DNA of 20,745 nucleotides, taken from contig JAYMTF010001897.1 of assembly GCA_036897485.1 (NCBI GenBank), positions 1 to 20,745 of the forward strand, given 5' to 3'. Below are positions 8,799 through 17,300 of this stretch, piece after piece. The notes beneath the pieces were generated by a model. The model was not told the DNA's origin, did not search any database, and was given only the letters and a program-made list of their open reading frames with translations. The stretch's first letter is position 1, and each line of letters begins with the position of its first letter. The stretch is from Pelargonium nanum. Taxonomy: Eukaryota > Streptophyta > Magnoliopsida > Geraniales > Geraniaceae. The translations under genes and the position numbers were made by a program.

Positions 8799-11700
8799 AT
8801 GTACGGACGCGATCCATGGGGCGGTCCTCTGGAGATCAACACGGCGGATTCCGCCACCGACGACGACCGGAGCCGGAACCTGCAGGACTTCGACCGAGCC
8901 GCTCTGTCGCGGCCGCTCGATGAGACGCAGCAGAGCTGGCTGCTCGGTCCCGGCGAGCAGAAGAAGAAGAAGTACGTGGATCTCGGCTGCGTCATCGTCA
9001 GCCGCAAGATCTTCGTCTGGACGGTCGGGACGCTTCTGGCCGCCGCGTTTTTGGCCGGATTTGTGACTCTGATCGTTAAGACTGTGCCGCGGCACCACCA
9101 TGCTCATGCTCCTCCGGATAATTACACGCTTGCGCTCCACAAGGCGCTCATGTTCTTCAATGCGCAGCGATGTATGTTAATCTCTTATCTTCTCGATCTC
9201 TCTGTTCTTCAGATCTGTCGATGTTATTGTTCATATTTAGAAGTAATTTGTATAGTTTTAGCTCTTGTTTGCGTCACTCGTTAGTTAGTTCTAGTTCATT
9301 CATTTCTGACATTTATGAGCTAAAAATTAACAATTTGGTGAATAAAATACTATAGAAATTAGAAGCAGCTATTGAATTTCCTTAATTTTATTGGCATTGA
9401 TTTAAGCTCTTTCCATATGGATTCAATCAAATTGAGAAAGATTTCCTGAAAATCAGAAGATAATTGGAGTTTGGACCTTTTCTTCAGATCTGTAATTCAT
9501 GTGATTTGTAGTTTTTGCTGTTATTTGCGTCACTTGTTACTTACTAGCTCCAGTTCATTCATTTCTCACATTTATTAGCTAAAATTTAAAGAATTGGTAT
9601 CCAAATTCTAAAATATACAATCCAAGCCGTTACTGAATCTGCTTAGTTTGATTTATATTGCTTTAAGCTCATGCCAGATAAATTCAATCAAATTGAGAAA
9701 TATTTGCTGATAGATTGGAAGATAATTGGACCTTTTCTTCAGATCTTCAATATTATTGTTAATATTTTGAAGTAATTTGTAGTTTTAGCTGTTTTTTGCA
9801 TCACTTGTTAGTTACTTAGTTCTAGTTCAGTAATTTCTAATGTTTATTAGCTAAAATTAAAATTTTGGGACTAAAAGCAGTTATTGAATCTATTTTTTTA
9901 TTATTATTTTACATTGCTTTGAGCTCATGCCAAATAAATTCAATTAAATTGAAAAAAATTTACTGAAAAAGGGATGAAAAATGGAATCAAATCCAGAATT
10001 CTGTACCCATCTTAACTAAAAATTGGACCTTTTCTTCAGATCTGTCAATATTATTCTTAATATGTTGATTTACCCAGTAGTTACTTAGTTTTAGTTCATA
10101 ACTCACAATTATTAGCTAAAATTTTGAAGTTGTGACTAAAATATACTATATAAGCAATTATTGAATCTCCTTATTTTGATTTCTATTGCTTTAAGCTCAT
10201 CCCAATAAATTCAATCAAATTGAGAAAGATTTGCCGGAAGATTGGAAGAGGTAAAATGGAATGAAATCCAGAATTCCACACCCGTCGCAACCAAGTTGGA
10301 CCATTTCTTATGTCAATATTATTGTTAATATATTAAATTAATTTGTCCTATTCACTCATCTTTGCCCCTCTTGTTGGTTACTTTGTTCTACCTCATTAAT
10401 ATCTCATATTTATTTGATAAAAGTTTAAAACTTGGTTACTATAATATACTATGGAAGAAGTTGTTTAATCTCCTTAAATTGATTGACACTACTATAAGCT
10501 TGTGCCAAAGAAATTCAATCAAGTTGAGAAATATTTGCTAAAAAGATTAGAAGAGATGAAAAATGGAATTAAATCCAGACCTATCTTGACAAAATTTAAC
10601 CTTGATTAATTTACCTTTCACTTATTTGATAATTTCAGCTGGGAAATTGCCGAAACATAACAATGTATCTTGGAGAGGTAACTCTGGTCTCCAAGATGGC
10701 AAGTCCGATTCGTCTTGGACTATTACTAAAGATCTTGTGGGTGGCTTTTATGATGCTGGTGATGCCATCAAGTTCAACTTCCCTTCGTCTTTTGCCATGA
10801 CCATGTTGAGTTGGAGTGTGATTGAATACAGTGCGAAATATGAAGCTGCTGGAGAGCTCAATCATGTTAAAGAAATCATTAAGTGGGGCACTGATTACAT
10901 TCTCAAGACCTTCAATTCCACTGCTGATTCTATCGACGTGATTGCTGCACAGGTATACACTTAACTTTCTATTTCAGTTTCAGGTTTCAGCTTATAGATA
11001 GTTTCTATGATCAACAACAATTTGTGACCTTGAACTTTTATTCAATATAGAACTTATATTTTACATTCAAGAGATGGTTTCTCTACTACCATGAATTAAT
11101 TTATGGACTCTCCATTCCTTCTCTACCTTAAAAAAAAATTTGATTTGCAATAGGAAGTTTAAAAAAGGGGAATAATCTGGAGCCTGATCAATAGATTTTC
11201 CCACTTTTTGACAGGTTGGGGTTGGGGACACTTCTGGAGGGAGCACAACTCCTAACGATCATTATTGCTGGATGCGCCCTGAGGACATTGATTACGACCG
11301 ACCTGTAGTTCAATGCCACAGTTGCTCAGATCTTGCTGCAGAAATGGCTGCTGCTTTAGCTTCTGCATCAATTGTTTTCAAGGACAACAAGGCGTACTCC
11401 CAGAAACTTGTCCATGGCGCTAGTACGCTCTTTAAGTTCTCTCGGGATCAGCGTGGTAGATACAGTCCACCTGGTACTGATCAAGCAATATTTTATAACT
11501 CCACTGGTTATTGGGATGAATTTATTTGGGGTGCCAGTTGGTTGTACTATGCAACCGGCAACTCTTCTTACCTTCAGCTTGCTACTGCTCCTGGTCTGGC
11601 AAAACATGCCGGTGCTTTTTGGGGAGGCCCCGACTATGGTGTACTTAGTTGGGACAACAAGCTTACTGGTTCTCAGGTAAACTAGTGAATTCCCGTATTA

Positions 11701-13010
11701 CCTAATGCTCTGTTTGGATACTTGAATTTCATTGAAATTCTGGATTTGGATACTCAAAGAATTTTGATTTGATGGATTTGACTCAAATCCAATAGCATTC
11801 AAAACATGTTTACAACATGAGATTTTAGATGATGACTTGTCGTTTGAAATTTAATTGTTTCCCAAAAATTATATTTGAAATAGATCATTTCAAACCAAAT
11901 TCAAAATTTTGAACACAACCTTATATAATATGTGCAATTAGTCTCTGAAAACTTGTTGGGTGATAAATTTTGAGTTATTATTTCTCCAAGACATCTTTTG
12001 TACTGGTTATTCAACTCAAGAGTTTTTGGGAAATAGTTTTTTTTTGGCACATCGCTGATTATATTTATTTCTATTCTAGGTGCTTCTGAGCCGCTTAAGA
12101 TTGTTCTTGAGTCCTGGGTATCCTTATGAAGAAATATTAAGGACATTTCATAACCAGACCAGTATAGTCATGTGCTCCTACCTACCATTCTTCTCATCTT
12201 TCAACAGAACTAAAGGTAGCTATCTCGTGCTTGGTCGATCATGTTTTGTATTAATTATGCGGTGATGTGTATATGTGATCTCAGCATAACTTTTTTGTCA
12301 CTTCTCACAGGTGGCTTGATCCAGCTGAACCATGGAAGGCCTCAACCTCTACAGTATGTAGTTAATGCAGCTTTCTTAGCTACTCTATTCAGTGATTATC
12401 TTGAAGCTGCAGATACACCTGGATGGTACTGTGGACCCAATTTCTATTCCACTGATGTCTTGCGGGATTTTGCCAAGACCCAGGTACCGTTTTCTTTAGG
12501 GTTTGTAATTCGTGTTTGGGGATTGTTTTCTTAATGAACTGGTGTTTGTTGTCTGACTCTGCTTCTATCATAGTATGGGATGACCTAACATTTGCTGGGT
12601 TTTGGCAGATTGATTACATCCTAGGTAAAAATCCTCGGAAAATGAGTTACATTGTGGGTTTCGGCAATCATTACCCAAGGCGCGTCCACCATAGAGCTGC
12701 ATCTATCCCGAAGAATAAGGTCAAATACAACTGCAAGGGAGGATGGAAATGGAGGGACGCTACGAAGCCGAACCCGAACACTCTTGTTGGAGCCATGGTT
12801 GCTGGTCCCGATAAGCACGATGGGTTCCGTGATGTTCGGACTAACTACAATTACACGGAGCCAACTATTGCCGGCAATGCAGGATTAGTTGCAGCTCTCG
12901 TGGCGTTGTCCGGTGACAAAGGAACCGGCATTGACAAGAACACCATATTCTCTGCAGTTCCTCCTATGTTCCCCACCCCACCGCCACCTCCAGCGCCTTG
13001 GAAACCATAA
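8799..13010 (+). CDS. KOR1: KORRIGAN-type membrane-anchored endo-1,4-beta-glucanase (GH9), 6 exons, 619 aa
   Basis: The exons are 8799-9171, 10639-10952, 11215-11676, 12080-12215, 12311-12483 and 12609-13010 (1860 nt), all GT-AG and in phase. It is a type II membrane protein that trims glucan during cellulose synthesis at the plasma membrane and cell plate. The cytosolic tail [20 protein letters not shown] is diagnostic. It carries the sorting motifs Leu48-Leu49 and YVDL (59-62). The membrane anchor is about residues 71-93. The GH9 domain follows, with YDAGDAIKF (Asp163, Asp166), signature 1 around HYPRRVHHR (His513) and signature 2 [13 protein letters not shown] (Asp561, Glu570), so all catalytic residues are kept. 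The C-terminus is the family's proline-rich [12 protein letters not shown]. Length matches Arabidopsis KOR1 (about 621). Exon 1 is much richer in GC and CpG than its surroundings. Intron 1 is built of tandem repeats and intron 3 contains a MITE-like stretch. An expressed, functional gene is likely. Confidence 0.97.
9205..10595. repeat. Five diverged tandem copies filling KORRIGAN intron 1
   Basis: The anchor TTCTTCAGATCT occurs at 9205, 9480, 9735 and 10032, with a worn version near 10303, giving periods of 275, 255, 297 and about 271 bp. Each copy repeats the same order of words: TTAGTT...AGTTCA, TTTATTAGCTAAAATT, TATTGAATCTCC, GCTTTAAGCTCATGCC, AAATTCAATCAAATTGAGAAA. Copies 3-5 share an extra GAAAAATGGAATCAAATCCAG block missing from copies 1-2. 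The array starts 33 bases after the donor and ends about 45 bases before the acceptor. Confidence 0.85.
11706..11935. mobile_element. hAT-type MITE-like stretch in KORRIGAN intron 3
   Basis: The segment starts CTCTGTTTGGATAC and continues with inverted words such as GAATTTCATTGAAATTC, GATTTGACTCAAATCC and, near its end, TTTCAAACCAAATTC. GTTTGGA-type ends and a self-complementary AATTTGAA-rich body are typical of plant hAT MITEs. No clean duplication was found, so borders are approximate. Confidence 0.35.
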
Positions 13011-13400
13011 GACTCTTCACTGGTGCTCATCTTTTTCCGTTATGTGGTGTGTGACTTATAATTTAGATGATTTTGCTGCAGTACTTGTTTTTGGATTTTG
13101 GGAAAGATCGATACACGGAAACCTTGCAAAGATCCGAAGATGGGGATGAACACGAGAATGTTATCAACAAAACGGGTTGGAGGAAGAAGATAACATTAAG
13201 AAGGTGTAATTGATTGATGTATGAGAAAGTTCATCACTTATTTGGATATTGTGATACAGATAGTAGTATATATGTATTCTTTGTAACACGCAGAATTTGG
13301 ACAGTGTGAAATTGGATAAAAGTGAACTTACAGTGTCTGAAGGACTGTTACTTTGTATATGTAATAATAGGTGCAAGAGATAGAGATATTTTGAACTGTT
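13011..13400 (+). terminator. 3' untranslated region and poly(A) area of the KORRIGAN gene
   Basis: After the TAA at 13008-13010 there is AT-rich sequence with plant-type upstream elements (TTTGTATATG and TAATAATAGG near 13352-13370). A separate TTCTTTGTAACACG lies at about 13276. Cleavage probably falls somewhere from 13290 to 13390. The exact site was not determined. Confidence 0.4.
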
Positions 13401-13435
13401 TTCTTGGCAAAATGATTGTGCTAAATTAGTTGGTA

Positions 13436-13640
13436 TTTTTGGGTTCAGGTTGAAAAAGCTTAATATCGAACTTAATCCGTAAGAAGTTTTGGTTCTGGTT
13501 TGTAAAATGTGTAGGCTCGTGTGGGTTTGTCCAAATCGAACTTAATCCATAAGAAGTTTTGATTCTGGTTTGTAAAATGTGTAGGCTCGTGTGGGTTTGT
13601 CCAGCTGGTCGGTTCATGTGTAGGTTTGTGTGATTTTTTC
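13436..13640. repeat. Tandem duplication of a 70-bp unit within a GGGTTT-rich repeat
   Basis: The unit starting ATCGAACTTAATCCGTAAG at 13465 recurs at 13535 as ATCGAACTTAATCCATAAG. The two copies differ at only about three of 70 positions. The flanking words TTTTGGGTTCAGG and GTGTGGGTTTGTCC link it to the AACCCG/CGGGTT repeat family seen elsewhere in the window. Confidence 0.8.
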
Positions 13641-14100
13641 CTATAGCTGATATAACTATCCGCCTTTCAAATTAGTTATATCTATTTTATGCTGTTCGAA
13701 CTAGTAAAAATTGTAGATCAGGTATTGGTTGCGCAATCTGATAACAGTAGTGTCGTTTCTTCTCGGATATGCTTTCTTTATTCTAATTTTTTTATTAGAT
13801 TTGAAGTCTAAAATAAAATATAACATTTATGTGGAATGCTACTAACAATTTGGGTTTCATGTCGGGTTTGGGTTCATAATTTGGAAAGGTTGCAATTTGG
13901 GTTTATGATCTAACTTAAATTTTACGGGAAAAATGTGTTTTTTTATGCGAGTTTGTCCGATCCGACCTACAACTTTATGAAGATAAATTCGGATTTTAGG
14001 TGTCTGCAGATTCAAATTCAAATTCTTAACTCTAAAGTGAGACTATACTCCAATTAGTATAAAATATGTATTAAATTCTTGTGGTGAAGCTTCATTTCTT
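13641..14100. repeat. Gene-free spacer with GGGTTT-rich degenerate repeat
   Basis: From about 13845 to 14010 the words TTTGGGTTTCATG, CGGGTTTGGGTTCAT, GTCCGATCCGACC and ATTCGGATTTTAGG resemble the repeat family at 16430-17105. No inverted ends, duplications or coding potential were recognised. Confidence 0.35.
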
Positions 14101-14184
14101 TTTGGTGGTGTTTTATGCGTGCGAGCAAGAGTGCATATTGCAATTACGTAAGTTGGTCACTTTCTTCAATATCTTCATGTGATC

Positions 14185-14339
14185 ATCATCTTATTTATTC
14201 TCTTCCTTTTTGTTTCCTTTATTCTATATTCTTTTCTTTTCTTTGCATCCTCTTCCTACAACTCTCTACTAACCTATATATTATACATTATATATTTTGA
14301 TCATTTGATGCTCATCATCAATTCTCTTATACTTCAGAC
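14185..14339 (+). promoter_or_regulatory. Pyrimidine-rich leader and AT-rich promoter-proximal sequence of the MLO gene
   Basis: A T/C-rich run (TTATTCTCTTCCTTTTTG, TTCTTTTCTTTGCATCC) is followed by CTATATATTATACATTATATATTTT at about 14272-14298, only some 45-65 bases before the ATG at 14340. Either the TATA-like block is the promoter and the leader is short, or the CT-rich run is already transcribed. The ATG has G at -3 and +4, a good context. Confidence 0.35.
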
Positions 14340-17300
14340 ATGGTTGAAGAATCATCCCCCGCGTTATCGACATCGCGCTCTCTTGAGTTTACGCCTACAT
14401 GGGTCGTTGCACTAGTATGCTCCGTCATTGTTATCATATCTTTGTTTGCTGAGCGAGCTCTTCATCATCTTGGAAAGGTTAATTTTTGTCATCCATATAT
14501 TGTTATTTGTTAATTACACCCACACATATTGAATTATGTTATTATTTCTTAGTTCAAGTCTTGGGGTCAATTCCAAATGATTGTTTTAAATACATTAGAT
14601 TGATAGAGTTAACCCTTAAAAATGTTCGAGAGAGAATTTTGAGAATGCATACATACTAGCTGATTCAGATACACTCGATTTCACCATATATAGAGTAACA
14701 ATATGAACCCTAACTTGCATGTACATACTCACATTTTTTGTTGTTGTAAATTTGGGGTGTATAAACCCTAAACCCAATTAGTTTTTAAGTTGAAATTAGT
14801 TTGCCATGAAATAGAGAGGATTGGATCCGGTCGGTAAAACACACACATTCTCTATGTGAAACATGCAACCCAACTTGCAAGGACCCGCACTTACTGCAAG
14901 TTGGGTTAATAACAAAATATTTTCAATCCGATTCAAACTCAACTTAAATTCGAATTGACAATTCAACTAACCAATAAACTCAGTATTAGTATTGATCTTC
15001 AATTCTTCATTTAAATAACGATAATTAAACAAGATTGAACATGAAATAAGCACACAAAAACATTGTTGAAAAGTGTTTTTCTCTATAAGTAGTTGATGCT
15101 TTTGAAAACATTTTTTATTTTCACTCAGTGTCATCTTTACTACTACTACCTCCGTTTCAAATTAAATGTCGTTTTAGAATTTTTCACACATATTAAGAAA
15201 AAACGTTAAATGACTTTCTTACCCTTAAATAAAATAAAAAAACTCATCATTGCTAGTCCACTATCTTTCTTGTGAAAGTTATTATGACAAAGGGCATTAT
15301 GGGAAAACCATGTGTATATGTGTGATAAAAATAGAAAATGACATTTATTTTGAAACAAAAATTGAACTCTAAAATGACAATTAATTTGAAACGGTTGTAG
15401 TATCTATCTTAACTTTGTGTATTTTGTTTGTTTGTAATTGTGTTTGTGTTTTTGTTTTTCTAAAATTAATGGTTAATTAATTGCTGTATAAATAAATATT
15501 TGTTGTGTTGGTTCAGTTCTTACAGCACAAGAAACTAGATGCATTATTCGAAGCCTTGCAGAAACTAAAAGAAGGTTAGTTATTGCATACATAGTTTATG
15601 TTGTATATATATAAAACTAAATAAATTGCAAATTAATGTAAATATTTGTTGACATACATATAATATATGTACGCAGAGTTGATGCTGTTGGGGTTTATTT
15701 CGCTGCTGTTGACGGTGACTCAAGGTTTCATAAGCCGCATATGCATACCAATCCATGTCGCATCTCATATGCTTCCTTGTAACATTAACGACATGAATAA
15801 CGGTCACGAAAAATATGATGTTTCTGTTCGAGGAATTCAGTATCGTCGACGCCTTCTATCTACTGAAGTCATTTCACATTGTCGTGAGGTATGTATATAT
15901 GCATAATATATCATCATATCAACGGGCAAGTGGCTTATGATGCTTGCTTCTCTTGAGGTTTCAAATTCGAGTCTCGATTATTACGCTTACTGATAAAAAA
16001 AAGAAGAAAGTTAACAGATAATAAATTGTTAGTACGTGTGTATATTATGTCTTTCCTCCATTAAAAAAAAACAAGTTGTGTTTTTGAATGATTGTTTTGG
16101 GTTTATACAATATGTACAGGGAAAGATTCCATTGTTATCATTGGAAGCTTTACATCAGCTGCATATATTCATCTTTGTATTGGCAGTTGTTCATGTCATC
16201 TTCTGTGTCTCTACCATGGTTCTTGGAGGGGCTAGGGTATGTCCCTAACTATTATATGTCTCATCTATAGTACTCTCAATCTATTTCCATATATATCTTC
16301 AACCTAGTATATATTAAATTGTATCTAATTAATAAAATTTGCATGTAGATAAGCCAATGGAAGTATTGGGAGGATTCTATTAGAAGTAACATTTCAAAAA
16401 CAGAAAAAGGTAATTACATTGTTTTAGATCCGCACGAATTCATACATTTTACATGTACAATTTGAAATTCAATAAATTTTGTAATCCGCACCTTTTTCAT
16501 ATCAAGTTGGGCTCGGACCCGGACCCATGGGCACCCAAAACTTAATCTACAATTTTACAGTTCGAGTTGTATAAAATAAGTTCGATCTAGTTTCATATTA
16601 GACTAACCCAAATGTTTTATACGTAAAATCTAAGATTCAATTATAAAATACTCGCAATCCACGCTCATTTTGAATCCATTTGGATTAACTCTTTCCAGCT
16701 TGAATCTAGAACTAACATTTTAGATCCATATCCACGTTACTTGAAACCCAACCCACATATTTGCAGGTTCCGATAGCATAAAATGGGTTCGACCTTTTTT
16801 AGGTCGGATTTATCCTAAGAAAATTATGGGTTGGTTGAAAAAATCCGCACGAGAACCCGTATATATTGCACATGTGAACCCGACTTGAGACTCGAATTGT
16901 CACATCCACCGACTCTAAAACTGACAATTTGAACTGGATTCCGCAACGACTCAAAATGTTGTTGGTGCGGGTCTAGTAAAATGGACCGACTAATTTTTGG
17001 GTTGATTATGGTTAACCTCGCGCATTTTAATGTATAACCCGAACCCAAAAACCCATAGTGAAACCTGAATCGTTGGATCTACCGAACCCAATTGCTAACT
17101 CTAAAATGTATATGTAGGTTCTTGCTATTTAATTCATGCAATTAATTATTTTCCATAATTAATGAAACAGCTTCAGTTGGAATAAAAAATGTTCATGCTC
17201 ATCATCACCGCGAATTCTTCCAGCAACGTGGACGTGGAAATTGGAGAAAAACAACTATTATTAGTTGGACTGTGAGTTTTATATATATACAATTAATATT

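Noticed and set aside
8532..9140. 202-codon open frame on the - strand over KORRIGAN exon 1
   Set aside because: It is antisense to a highly conserved exon, has no recognisable domain and ends in low-complexity tyrosine and isoleucine from AT repeats. It is a by-product of the GC-rich exon.
9205..10595. CRISPR-like array
   Set aside because: The units are long, diverged and directly adjacent, with no repeat-spacer structure, and they lie in a plant intron.
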